Positions 39,215 through 51,114 of a stretch of DNA of 64,000 nucleotides are shown here, one piece after another (the stretch's first letter is position 1; the number at the start of each line of letters is the position of its first letter). The position numbers and the translations under genes are program-made. Under the pieces are notes generated by a model. It had not been told where the DNA came from, searched no databases, and saw nothing but the letters and a program-made list of their open reading frames with translations. This DNA comes from Erpobdella octoculata (Eukaryota > Annelida > Clitellata > Hirudinida > Erpobdellidae), in assembly GCA_963978895.1 (NCBI GenBank), contig OZ022245.1, forward strand, positions 5,483,307-5,547,306, in the 5' to 3' direction.

Positions 39215-41081
39215 TCAAACACTCCTTACATAGAAAAGCATATAAGCTTCACTAGTTTTTACTTCATTCCAATCTGTTTTCCTAGGCGTTTCGTCCATGC
39301 AGAACCAGGATTTGTTGCTGCTGTAAAGCGTTGCTGGATCAACTACATAAGAAAAATAATGCCCTCTATCGATATTGTCACCACTATGAACCAGTACACT
39401 AGAGAGTGTAAATGATGCTGAATTTTTATCTTCCGATAGCCCGTTCATGCAGATTTTTAAGTCTAGAGTTTCGTCAAAAAGAACATGATCTTTTCTCTTG
39501 ATAGGCTGGTTATTTACCCAATTGTATCGTTTCAGATGAATTATAAGAACTTGAGGAAGTGACATTATAGATGAGAATCTTATTGCTTTCGTGTTTTCCT
39601 TGCATCTTAAAAAAATAAAATGAAAATTTAATAAATATTTGACAAAATATCGGTTTGACAAAAATTATGACAATTAAAAAACTTACTTTTCACAATTATA
39701 CCAGAAACCTCCTTTTTCGCTGATATTATTAAGCCGGTTACTAATAATGGCCTCCTCCAAAGTTGCACCAGGCATTAAACTTACACTCATGCTGTAATAC
39801 GGTTCAAACCTCTGTGTAAACTGCTTGCATTTGGAACATCTAACTGTAATTCATGAAAAGAAATTAAAGTTTGTTGAATATTCGTCAAAATGAAAATGAA
39901 CAGTGATAAACAAAACGAAATCAAAAATTTAAATTAAAAAAGCTAAAATCGTTTAGTTTTAAAATTTGTTCTTACCCATATGTTTGTCAATGCCGCCAAA
40001 TATCTGTCCAGCTTCTGTTTTCAATTCGTTGTAAAAACCTGTTCTGAAAATTAAAAAAAAAACATTTTAATTGATTTTTTCAACAATTATTAAAATTGTG
40101 ATTTTATCAAGTAAAATTTTCACTCACAATTCTTTCCTATTTGAAGTTAGTTTTTGCTGGATTACTCGGAAAAGAGAGAGTAGAAAATCGTAGGCGTCTT
40201 CTTGTTCACCAAATCTTAAATGCTTTCCAATTTCTGCAAATGTCAGGTTTAAATTTTTTAAATAAAATTTTAATAAAAATGTAAATTGATAAACAAATCT
40301 AAACTTTTAACAAACTAACCCTCTGGCTTGATCCTGTTGAAATAACTGGCAAAACATTGCTGGTTGGTGAAAGCGAAATAACAAACCAATTTAATACTGC
40401 AAATTATACAACTGGACAGATCATTGCAATCATAGCTTTTCTTTTTTAAATAGTTTACCCAAACCGGTATATGATGGAGACAGTAAAATATGCTAGACAT
40501 GTAGCAAATGTTATTTTTAATTGGAACACAGTAGCTGATGCGTTGAGCTTTATTCCACGAGGTATCGAAAGTCAATTTTGATTGTTCTTTCGAAGCATCT
40601 GTAAAATTAAAAATAAAAATTTAATTCGTTTTATATAAACATATTAAATAATTATATCAAGCAAATAAAAACAAATTTTTTTATACAACTTAATTTGATT
40701 AAAAACTAGATTTTTATTACCTTTATTATCATCCAGCTTATATAAACTGCCATAGTCAATTGTTGGTGACTTTTCCAGTTTTTGACCGGATGATTCCTCT
40801 TTAAAACTTTCAGCAAATAGTTTTTCCAATTTCTCTCGATCATCAACCAACGTGTCTGTGTCTCTCACATAGAACAGCATGTAGGCTTGATTTTCTCTGA
40901 CCTTTTCCCAAGTTTCTTCTAACACAAGAGAGTCGTTAACTGAATGCCAAAGCGACCCTTTTTCCTGAGTGTGATTGGCAATGAAAGAATAATAATGACC
41001 GCTGCTGAGACGCACGCCCTGATGTACTACGACACCGCACAGACGATAATCACAATTTGTTTCTGTTGACGTTGAACTTAA

Positions 41082-43818
41082 CCCATTAATGCCTACTGCA
41101 CCTTAATAAGGTGCAGTTATAAAATCTCGTTAAACGTTATCAAAAACTTAAAATTTATAGGATTTTTGGTTACCTCAGCATTGTTTACTTATTTTGTTAA
41201 ACATTTAGCTTGCTTGCTGCCGCTATTCCCTTTGTTTTAATATTCTTTACGTTCGATTACTAAATTTTTTTGTTTGAAATGGCTTTTGCTAAATTGCCGT
41301 CTAAAAGGTTTGCTTATTTGAAGTATTAAAGTAATATTTAATGTTTCTAAGTTAATAATTTAATTAGTAATGGTGTATTGTATTCTAATTTGTAAAAAGT
41401 TATTTTTCTTTTTCTCAATCAATCAATCAATCAATCAATCATTATTTCTATAGCGCTATTTCCGCAGTGTTCAATAGCGCTCGGTCGTGAACTTAGGAAA
41501 CAGATATGTTTTAAGTCCACGACGGAAAACTGCGAGAGAAGTAGAGTTAGTAAGAGAAGAAGGAAGAGAGTTCCAGAGATAGGGACCAGAGTAGGAGAAA
41601 GAGCGTTTAGCAAAAGAATGCTTAATAGTGAAGATGCGAGAGTGATTACGAGAAGAAGAACGAAGACCAGACTTAGGAGGACTTTCTTTTCTGAATTAAA
41701 TTATGTCGTTGGAATAACTGCACCTTATTAGGGTGCAGTAGGCACAAATGTGTACATTGATGTATTTTCTTGGGTTTCAATCTTTATTGTTGATTATATT
41801 TTCATTTCCTATCAGATTCACAGTCAATGAGGTACTTTCATTATTGGAAGATGACACTTTTGTAGATGCTGAAGTATATTTGCTACCTCCAGCATCTGGA
41901 CAATGTTCTGATGAAGACAGTGGTGATGAGGAAGCCCTAAATGCTAACAATCTCAGTTCACTTCAGTTAACTGCTCCAGCTGATTTTTGTATTAATTATG
42001 GTGATGAAATTTTAAACAGTTTAGACAAAGCTGAAGATGAAATTAGTTATCCAGAGCTCCTGTCTTCTTCTATTCCAAAAAATAATGAAAGACTTTGGAA
42101 AACATCCAACTTGCCTGAAAAAGATTTTGGTCCAAAACCGACAGAAAAGAAATTAAAAACTGGATTAACCCCTATCCAACTATTTAATGCCTTTTTTGAT
42201 GATGATCTAATTGAATATGTCAAAAATATGACAGAATTATATGCTAGACGAGACAAGTTGAAACACAATTTTTCAACAAGTACAGAAGAAATTAGATTAT
42301 TTATTGCAATGCTTCTTCTATCTGGATATACCTGTTTACCTAGAAGAAGAAATTATTGGGAAAATTGTCCAGATGTTCATAATGAGGCTATGTCAAATTG
42401 TATGTCTAGAAATCGGTTTGAAGAATTGATGTCAGTTTTTCATTTATGTGATAATAACAATTTGGACAAAGATGATAAAATGGCAAAGATAAGGTCATTT
42501 TTTGCAATGATAAATGTAAAATGTTTAGAATATTTTATGAATTCTGAGCACCTTTCCATAGATGAGTCTATGGTGCCTTATTATGGTAGACATAGCACTA
42601 AGCAAAGAATAGTTGGCAAGCCAATTCGAATGGGTTACAAAATGTGGGTTCTGGCTAGTAGTGAAGGATATGTGGTCCAATTTGAACCTTATCAAGGTGC
42701 CAAAGGATCAGCACCCCGTGTCAGAAGCTCAGCTACAAACTGGGGATTGGGAGAAAAAGTTGTGTTAGATTTGATGGAGGAGTTACCCAGAAATGTCTCA
42801 TACCATGTTTTTATCGACAACTTTTTCACATCATTCCGACTATTGGAAAAGTTTGATGAAAAGAAAATTAAATGCACTGGAGTGATAAGATGCAACAAAT
42901 TAGGAAACTGTCCTGTAATGCTACAAAAACAATTAGAAAAGAAAGAAAGAGGACATTTTGATGTTGTTACAGAAAAAAACAATTTATTCACTGTTGTTGG
43001 ATGGAATGACAACAGAAGTGTATACCTAGCCTCCAATAACATTGGACTGGAACCTACTGTTCAAGCAGCAAGGTGGTGTCGAAATACAAGACAAAGAATA
43101 ATGGTAACTCAACCCCAAGTTGTGAAGCAGTATAACAAATACATGGGCGGTGTAGATAGGTGTGACCAAAATATCGCAGCCTACAGGATTTCTATTAGAA
43201 ACAAAAAGTGGTGGTGGGCATTATTTGCCTGGGTACCTGACATGGTAATCCAAAATTGTTGGCTAATTTATAGACAAAATAAATCTGAAAACGATGAAAA
43301 TTTGGATTTGTTATCTTTTCGTAGAAAAATAGTTTTAGATTATTTGAGTTTGTACACACCGGCAAAATCAACATCTGGTCGTCCAAAAGGGAAACTTCTA
43401 TCAGCTGACAAAAGAGTCAGTGTTGCTGTTAGAACAGATAGAAAAGATCATTTTCGGAGTCATTTAGACACACAAAAAAGATGCGCCCAGTGCCACAAAA
43501 ATACAAAAAAGGGGTGCAAAAAATGTGGCATTGGCTTGCATGATCATTGTTTCGAGGAATGGCATCAAATTGAATGATTTGAATCATATACTATTGTTTT
43601 TGCATACATTGAAGCATTATTATTTAGTTTTTTGCTTTCATGTTGTCGATGTACACATTTGTGCCTACTGCACCCTATTAAGGTGCATTAGAAAATTTGA
43701 TAATTTGGTAAAAAAGTTTACAAAATTTTGAAAATAATTGTTCGATCTTGTTTTAATAGAGTGTCATTGAGTTAATAAACAGATTTTTATCAAATTTAAA
43801 AATGTGGGCATTAATGGG
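41082..43818 (+). mobile_element. piggyBac transposon, apparently complete
   Basis: It is 2737 bp with perfect 12-bp inverted ends CCCATTAATGCC and an exact TTAA target duplication (41078-41081 and 43819-43822), the piggyBac hallmark. Sub-terminal palindromes around ACTGCACCTTAATAAGGTGC occur at 41096, 41718 and 43665. The last two belong to an inverted pair of about 40 bp (41717-41756 and 43649-43688). It encodes an unbroken transposase. Removing it with one TTAA restores the exon sequence seen uninterrupted in USP copies A and D, so the insertion is recent and precisely defined. Confidence 0.96.
41279..43577 (+). CDS. piggyBac transposase (PGBD4-like)
   Basis: Exon 1 is 41279-41307 (MAFAKLPSK) and exon 2 is 41816-43577, joined in phase 2 (GT at 41308, TATCAG before 41816) to give 596 residues, close to the usual length of about 594. 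An uninterrupted frame also opens at 41748 inside the putative intron, so the start is not certain. The transposase cuts and pastes its element at TTAA. The DDE_Tnp_1_7 core has the three catalytic Asp residues in LSIDESMVPYYG, YHVFIDNFFTS and MGGVDRCDQN. The C-terminal cysteine-rich domain (CAQCHKNTKKGCKKCGIGLH..C) binds the ends. No stops or frameshifts are seen, so it may be active. The N-terminal region is acidic, as is common in the family. The intron carries a short LINE/SINE-like tail (about 41410-41690). Confidence 0.93.
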
Positions 43819-45597
43819 TTAAGTAAGACTTCATGTTTAAGGTTTCTGTGAATTCCACGTGGCTTTTAATTTTACTAGCAGTTTTTTCTGTGAACGTTTG
43901 AAATGAACGATCAAAACGTCAGGTAAAGTTTGAATTGATGTTCTTTTGGTAGCCTGCCTTTTTTCTTTGCTACTGTTTTAAAATTCAAGCGCAAAACGTC
44001 AGAAAAATATAAAAAAAATTGTAAAATAATGCAACATTTTCATACAAAGAAATCAACAAAATAGTTACTTGTCACAAGAATATAAAACTTCTTCTGCTTT
44101 CAAAACTTCTGGTTTTATAAAGTTTTGAAGAACAGATTCAAGAGAATTCATGTCTTCAATCTCCAGAGTTAGGCAAAAGTAGGGCTCGTAGCTATTACTC
44201 GGCTTGTTGCATGTGCTGCAAACCGCTGTTAAAAAATAAATAAAAGTTAACCCATTTTATGATTTGTTTGAAAATAATTAATTTTTTTAATTAATTAGAA
44301 ATGGTTATATTTTTAATGATATTGTTAATTAACACCAAACGACACCTACTCTGATTTCTGATGAAACCGCCAAATATTTTCCCAACCGCTGTCGTCATTT
44401 CAGAACTAAAGTCCAGTCTGGCAAAAGCAAAAAGTGAAAATGGTTTAAAAAATATTTTTCATAAAAATTACAACAATAATTTAATGTTTACACATTGAAT
44501 TTATTTTATTTTTAATTTTTCCAATAGTCTTAAGCCGAAATAGATCTATAAGCCTATAAGATTATGGAGTTTGTTTGATAATAAATTATTTCTAAACCGA
44601 TTTAGACTATTGGAAAAAATTAAAAATAAAATCGATTCAGCCAAGTGTGCCACTTTATTCAATCGAGTTTGTTTAAAAGAACATCTAGCGCCGAAGTATT
44701 CAAAAACATTGAATTTACTAACTTTCCCAACCCCTTTGTAAGATTTTCTTGCATTTTATTTAGCAGAGCCAGTAAAAATTCCTGAGCATCTTCCTGTCGG
44801 TGTATACTCAAGTATTCTGCGATTACTAAAACAAAAAAAATGACAATTAGAGCTTAAACTTAATTTTTTTATAAATCATTTTTGTTTGTTCTTTTGTACC
44901 AAAAACACTAATACAATATTATAAATAGTTTTACTTTTGACGTGATTCAGAAGTTCTTTTGGTAATAGCGGTGACAATGTGGTAAACGATGTTTTTGCCA
45001 GCCTCTGCAAAATGCACACAACACACTTTTCTGATTCTTCTTTACAATCGCTTGCGTGATCCTTAGCCATGTAGTTCAGCCAAGCTGGAATGTGTTGAAG
45101 GCACTGTATTACGCTATTGATATAGCACGTGGTAGAGTTGTTTCGTAAGCCCTTAGCCATTCGCTGAAGGATATTAGTGCTGGTTATTCTACCATTGTAG
45201 ACATGGTCCTTTGGCTCTGGCAAAGTGTTTCCTTCTTCTGTTAAAACAGTAAATCAGTTTTCATTTAAGATTAAAAATAAGCCAGTTTAAAATCAATATG
45301 GTTTTTAAACTACTTAGAAAGTCTGACTTACCAAGGACAGACTTTTCCTGTGTTTCTGTGGTATGCAATTCATTTGGGTTTTCTGTTTAAAAAAATTAAA
45401 AATTATTAAATACAGCCCTAATGGATATCTTAACAAAAAAATTTTTTCAAACAGTTCAATTTGCTGACTTAAAAAGTGGATATACAATATACAAGTTGTA
45501 TGTTGTTGTTATTACCAAAAACAACCAAACGCTTGTTTGCTCAAATTTACTGTTTTGTCAATTTATAACTTTTGTTTTAAAAAAATAATTAGCCTAC

Positions 45598-46162
45598 CAA
45601 GCATGGCGTATTCAGACATATTTAAATCCAAATCAGTTTCTGTTTTGTTTGTATCTGTTTCTTCATGGTTATCTGGAAAAAGAACACATAATTTTTTTCA
45701 AACAGTTGAATTTGCTGGCTAGAAAAGTGAATATACAATAATCAAATCGTATGTTGTTATTACAAAAATAACTAAACGTTTATTTGCTCAAATTTACTGT
45801 TTTGACAATTTATGTCAATTTATAATTTTGTTTTAAAAGAATAATTGGCTTACCAAGCATGGCGTATTCAGACATATCCACATCCAAATCAGTTTCTGTT
45901 TTGTTTGTATCTGTTTCTTCATGGATATCTGGAAAAAGAACACAATTTTTTTTCAAACCGTTCAATTTGCTGACTAAAAAAGTGAATATACAATAAAGAT
46001 GTATGTTGTTGTTACCAAAAACAACAAACGCTTGTTTGCTCAAATTTACTGTTTTTTCAATTTATAACTTTTGTTTTAAAAGAATAATTGGCCTACCAAA
46101 CATGGCGTATTCAAACATATCCACATCTGAATCGTTTGCGTCTTTCATTTCCTCGTGAGTGT
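45598..46162 (-). repeat. Tandemly duplicated N-terminal exons in USP gene C
   Basis: Exons 46162-46097, 45928-45854 and 45672-45598 encode related acidic blocks ending MFEYAMFG, MSEYAMLG and MSEYAMLG, spaced about 235-255 bp, all phase 1 at both ends. Their introns are also nearly identical (for example TTTTCAAACAGTT, TTGTATGTTGTTG). The last two exons differ by only a few bases, so this duplication is recent. Confidence 0.88.
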
Positions 46163-46933
46163 CTGCAAACAAAACAAAACTTTAAATTTTAGCAAACAGT
46201 TATATTTGTTGATTAAAATAAGACAATACAAAAAAAAGTTTATTTAATCTTTTATAATTTAAACTTGTCTCTTAAAATTTGAATAAACAAATGTTTAAAT
46301 TGAAATGTAAAATCAATATTTTTTATAAATTTTACAAATTTAATAAAATACAATGTCATGAAGAGCGAGTCTATATTTTATGTTTCAGTTCGATTGAATA
46401 ACGCAAGTTTGTTATTTTTCATTTCCAAGATTTGCATGCAAGCATGACTGGTGGTCAAGTTAATATTAGTGATTTAAAATGAAGGGCATACAAATTTGTG
46501 GTTACCCACAAAGCAACCAAACTATTTTGGTTCAAATTAACTGTGTTAATTTATGAAACTAAAACTCATGATGAAGTTTTTTTTTAATTCTAAAAATTGT
46601 TATAAATATGATTAATCAAATTATACATTTTTGACCAACCATTAACTTTGGGAGTTTGCACGGCGCATTTTGAAAATCCTAGCAGTTCTTCAAGATCATG
46701 CATACTGTCCGACATGTCTATCTACAAAGAAAATTAATTTATATATAGATAGTTATGTTCGACAACAAGCTGCTGATAATACGAAAACCAAGACTTTACA
46801 GCTACTCACATTTAATTCTTAGCTTATTTTCAAAAATCAAAAAAGTCCTAAAAGTCTAACAGTCTAACAGTAGTTCTGTAGTTTTTAATTTGTCTACCAT
46901 TTAAAATCCATGATATAATAATAATTCATTAAA

Positions 46934-47215
<282 letters not shown>

Positions 47216-47248
47216 AATATTACGAAAAGAGATACTTTTTTCAAAAAA

Positions 47249-47437
47249 CACGATTTTATTTATGTGTGGAAATTGTACTAAAAATTATAAAATAAGTTTT
47301 TTTCCTTTGATAGATTATGATGAGCGTCCCACGCTTTTATTTTTAGTCAAAGATTATTTGATGACATATAGAAGGAAAAGAAAAAAATTATTTTATACTT
47401 TTTAGAGCACTTTCCACACATAAATAAAAGCGTGTGA
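47249..47437. repeat. Short inverted-repeat (MITE-like) element
   Basis: CACGATTTTATTTATGTGTGGAAA at the left pairs with TTTCCACACATAAATAAAAGCGTG at 47411-47434. The interior of about 140 bp is AT-rich and non-coding. ATAAATAAAAGCGTG recurs at about 47907. Confidence 0.6.
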
Positions 47438-47929
47438 TTATAAAGATAAGCCAAACGTCTATCATGCAGCTTTCATGGCTATTAATGTAGGTTGACTCCG
47501 CCCATGTCACCTGCGCCAGTTGAGCGTTTTTCAGTGTGTGTGTGTGGTGCATGTACGTTTGTATGTGCGTTTATATGTGCATAGGTATAGTTATATAAGT
47601 ATGTATTAGTATAAGGTGCATGCTATGTTAGCAATGATAGAAAGATCGCCGCTATGTAGGCCTGAATTCACAGCCTGCTTATTGATTGCGTTGGCGTATT
47701 TTAGTTAATTATAGTTTAAATAAATATTTTTATGATATGAAAATATTAAAATATTGCATTGTCATCGAGAATACGTGTGTTTTTGAAATTGCAAGTTAAT
47801 TGGACGTGTAGAAGTGGTCAAAAAATCAATTTTAAAAAACCTGAAAATACAACATACAACATACAACATAAAACATACAACATACAACATACAGCATACA
47901 GTGGGAGATAAATAAAAGCGTGTAAAATG
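47438..47929. other. Non-coding spacer within Helitron-like sequence
   Basis: No gene is seen. There is a GT-rich microsatellite near 47535 and about five copies of ACATACAACAT at 47848-47895. Confidence 0.5.
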
Positions 47930-48232
47930 AGTGGAAACGGGAAAGCAAGCGCGAACGGAAAAGCAACTAAAAGCGAAAAAGAGAGCAAAAGATGGAAAGC
48001 TACCGGGAACGGGAAAGCAAGCGATAGCTGAAAAGCGACAGCGAGCGGGAAAGCGACCAGGATCGGGAAAGCGACCGGGAGAGGGAAAGCAAGCGAAAGA
48101 GCGAGCGGAAAATGGAAAGCGACCGGGAACGGGAAAGCAAGCGAGAAAGGGAAGGAAACAGTAGCGAGAGAGGAAAAACGACAGAAAAACCTCTACAAAT
48201 CCCGGGCAACGCCGGGTACCCTGCTAGTTTTA
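47928..48232 (+). mobile_element. Helitron-like minisatellite and 3' tail
   Basis: GCGACCGGGAACGGGAAAGC-type repeats end in CCTCTACAAATCCCGGGCAACGCCGGGTACCCTGCTAGT at 48230. This is one of the clearest copies of the tail hairpin. The reading frames through it are repeat artefacts. Confidence 0.65.
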
Positions 48233-48374
48233 TACATAAGTACCAATGTCTGTATGTATGTTAGCAATTTCGCATAACACGGCGGCCGCAGCGATTAGCG
48301 GTGAGTGCGTACAGGCGTCTTATAAAAGTGATTGCGCAATTGTATGCTGTCAGTCCTAAATATCGAAAACGTTC

Positions 48375-48640
48375 TATCATGGATATCTTGATATAACATC
48401 TGGATCCACAACCTAATAAAAAAAATACGTATTTAGGCCTACTTTTTTATTACTTATTACATCATGATACTGAATTAATTGATGTAACAAACAACAGTAG
48501 CGTTAGAAGTTATGTCACACTTATAAAAATCTTGATATAACTATGGCTTAACTGGTCGTACCATTTAGGCCTAATCTATTAGGTTGTGGATCAACTAGTT
48601 ATATAAAGATATCCATGGTTCTATCTAAGCTTATTAAGCA
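48375..48640. repeat. Inverted repeat / MITE-like hairpin
   Basis: The arms (ATCATGGATATCTTGATATAAC...CACAACCTAAT at 48377-48417 and ATTAGGTTGTGG...AAGATATCCATGGTTC at about 48588-48632) are about 80% complementary over about 45 bases. They share TAGGCCTA-type motifs. No coding is seen. Confidence 0.6.
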
Positions 48641-48679
48641 AGAGGCTATCCGATTACATCAAAATATATGCTAGATTTA

Positions 48680-49076
48680 TTGTTTAAAAGAAAAAATCGC
48701 CAGATATTGAAGTTGTCTTACGAAGGCATGGCATGAAATGTTGAGCACAGTTTGGTTTTAAAGCTCGACAGTCGCAAAAAAAATTGCGTGCTGGACTACG
48801 TCTTTGTTCGAAATGGAGACGGATTTGATTAAAGTTTGATTGAGGCTGGGGCTATAGCAGTGCGTAAATAACGCCGCTTGATTTTGCTTGGACTCTTTTG
48901 TTAGCGCTTGACATATTGCTGCCACCGTCGTAGCCTTGACCAACAATATTGTTAATGTCAAGGCCATTCTTCTCTAAAACTCCAACTAACAAGTTTGTCA
49001 AACCTTTGCCGGTACAATCTCTTGTGTCGACGATTAAAGGTGTCAAAAGTCATTTCACCAATTGGCATTGTTTTTT
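48680..49076 (-). pseudogene. hAT-like (DUF4371/ZMYM-type) transposase fragment
   Basis: On the minus strand the conserved block DTRDCTGKGLTNLL, NGLDINNIVGQGYDGGSNMS matches the catalytic-core region of hAT-derived DUF4371 proteins (GQGYDGA.NMSG). After about 65 residues it runs into degraded sequence. It is a different piece from the relic at 20-24 kb. Non-functional. Confidence 0.7.
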
Positions 49077-49494
49077 TAGTTGTTATTGCTGATTAAACAA
49101 GCTTAGTTTGTCTAACGGTGCTTAGTATTTACACAAAGAACCGGTCATCTTCTAAAGGGTGGGGTGGGGTATAAAAAAAACTTCTCGAATTTCGACAAAT
49201 TGGAAAAACCATGCTAGCTATGCTTATGGTGGTCTCGACAATAGATGCAACAGCTTTTCTACTTGCAACACTTCCTATATTTTGTGTATGTGTGAGTTAA
49301 CCTGTTGTAGACAATTTTCGTAGTTCAGGGCTCCACACACACAAAGGTGTACACCTTTGAAAACTTGATTTTATATCCACTAAACCTACTTGACATTAGG
49401 GACGTCATTTTTGGGGGCAGGGGGCATTGCTGGAACTTGCAACTTAATGTGGACAAAATATCCAGGGTTTCCCCACTTTGAAACGTGTGAGACG

Positions 49495-49800
49495 TATTAG
49501 TCCAGTGGTTTAGACACCGGCTTGGATATCCAGAGTATCCGGGTTTGATTCCACCTTCGGGCTCGTAGTTTCTTTGAGCAAAAAACTGACTCGCATGTGC
49601 TCCCGCTGCTATGTTAGCTGAGTTGGTGGAGTGTTAGCCTTGAATGTGAAAACTTCTCGGTTCGACTCCTACTCGCTGGCTAGTAGCCAATGTTATCGGA
49701 ATATTTAGCTGGTAAAATCGTTTCTCTCCGTGGGGCATGTAAACGAACAGCACATCTGAGCTCTGTAAGATGCGCTAAATTATTACATTACATTAGCTTT
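49495..49800 (+). mobile_element. SINE with two tRNA-like promoter units
   Basis: The first unit has a B-box-like GGGTTTGATTCC at 49541-49552. The second has an A box TTAGCTGAGTTGG (49613-49625) and a near-consensus B box GGTTCGACTCC (49659-49669). A body with CTCCGTGGGGCATGT and a tail GATGCGCTAAATTATTACATTACATT follow. Related copies lie at 30.4 kb (minus) and in part at 8.3-8.5 kb. It would be transcribed by RNA polymerase III (family knowledge). Confidence 0.75.
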
Positions 49801-51114
49801 TTGATAGGAAAAGTTTAAAAGTTTTTTAGAAAATTTCTGGGAATAGTACCTCTCACAATCCCCCGGTCATTAGTTTTTTTGACAGGAAATATTTAGTATT
49901 AACAAAAATGTTTGAACACGTGGGACCCTTCAACATATTTCCACCCGCACCCAAGGTCTTGCTAAAATGTAAAAATGAAGTCCCTGCTTGACATCATTTA
50001 AATACCTATTTTTGGCTTTCACAACCAGTTGTTACTGTTTTTTTTAATATTTTGCGTCAAGCGGAGGAAATGCGTGGTTATTTAGTTTTTTTTACACAAG
50101 TGAAAGTTAACTTACTTCTCTCTCTCTCTCTCTGGGGTCAAGATTTAAGCGATTTAATCATTATTTAAAATAATTTCAATATTTATTTTGTAACGCATCT
50201 AAAATTATTCACCAGGTGGCGATTGTGTTAATTAAATATTAGGTAATCATGACTATAACACAAACTTATTAAAATGTTATCAGTCGATTATCGCATGGAA
50301 GGGCAAAATGTTTCAAAAATCCACACATCCCACTCATTTCTTAAAAGAAAAAGATATGAAAGCCAATAAATAGTCATGTAGCATACCAGTAAATGGTCCA
50401 ACTAAAGTTTTGAGAGGCAGGCCATTCCCATCATAGCTCCAGCACTGACCTATACTGGATAGAACAGAGAAATTTTTAATTTTTATGGAACTTACCTTCG
50501 ACTATCCCCCACCCCCAAGGCTCCTGGTCTATAAAAGATACAAATACTAAACTGTTACAATTTCATACAAAAAATACATTACTGCTAAAGTCTAAATGCA
50601 AGTAAAATACATTTTGTCACAAGCATTACCCACAAAAATCAAAAAAACACTTTCGCATTGACCCAGGAAGCAATTTCTTCAACCTACTCCATCGATTATC
50701 TACATATTTAGTTCGATCACAATGAGAAAACACAGCTAGGTGAGAGATGAGAAAATTAAGTTTGTTTCCATTTTGCACAGAAGGAAACAAACTGTTGAAA
50801 CAGCTGATTAGCTTTGCACAATATGTAAATGCAAGAAATTTAAGACAATAGAACCCCATGTGCAACCAGACATTGTAGCAAAAAAAATGTTTTTCCTAAA
50901 ATATTTGCTAAAAATATATGTTTCAAATTCTTATTAAGAATATCATAAACATTACATGCAACAAAGAATCTTATAAATGACTTCAATTCCAATGACAAAC
51001 ATGAGCAAAATAAATACATGAAAAAGCATAAAGCAAGATCCTTTGGTCTTTTGAATTTGTCAACAAAAATAATATCACAACATCATGAATCCTCTAAATA
51101 GCAATGATATGGAT
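49801..51114. other. Intergenic, no gene seen
   Basis: A short (CT)n run at about 50116-50131. The remainder is AT-rich, and a 79-codon minus frame at 50626-50865 shows no domain. AATAAA-type signals for the TMEM42-like gene lie near 51010. Confidence 0.4.

Larger units (their letters stand above)
39215..46715 (-). pseudogene. USP gene C: double USP gene broken by a deletion and a piggyBac insertion
   Basis: Fifteen exons can be traced: 46715-46640, 46162-46097, 45928-45854, 45672-45598, 45382-45332, 45237-44935, 44825-44723, 44417-44350, 44225-44069, 43972-40721 (split), 40598-40320, 40233-40128, 40043-39976, 39843-39687 and 39605-39215. Domain 1 has GLRNNSTTCYINS and QEDAQEF, but the tenth exon has lost 7 bases after the FKR codons (frameshift) and is split by piggyBac at a TTAA. 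The second zinc-ribbon pair has also lost its first Cys after the splice (TAGCAAAG). Past the insert the His box (SGHYYSF, WHSVND) is intact and links in phase 1 to domain 2. Domain 2 has PIKNNICYMSS, EQEDAYDF, CSKC/CEKC, RGHYFSY and WFCMDE, a full triad. Domain 1 cannot be translated through as is. A shorter product from domain 2 is possible (inference). Confidence 0.83.

Noticed and set aside
41431..41613. Minus-strand coding exon inside piggyBac
   Set aside because: It matches the reverse of a dispersed LINE-tail segment also seen at 52.8 kb and is not conserved as a protein.
49613..49670. A functional tRNA gene
   Set aside because: A and B boxes are present, but there is no complete cloverleaf or acceptor stem, and similar dispersed copies show it is a SINE.
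50626..50865. 79-codon minus-strand frame upstream of TMEM42-like gene
   Set aside because: No recognisable motif or splice partners; length is within chance for the region.
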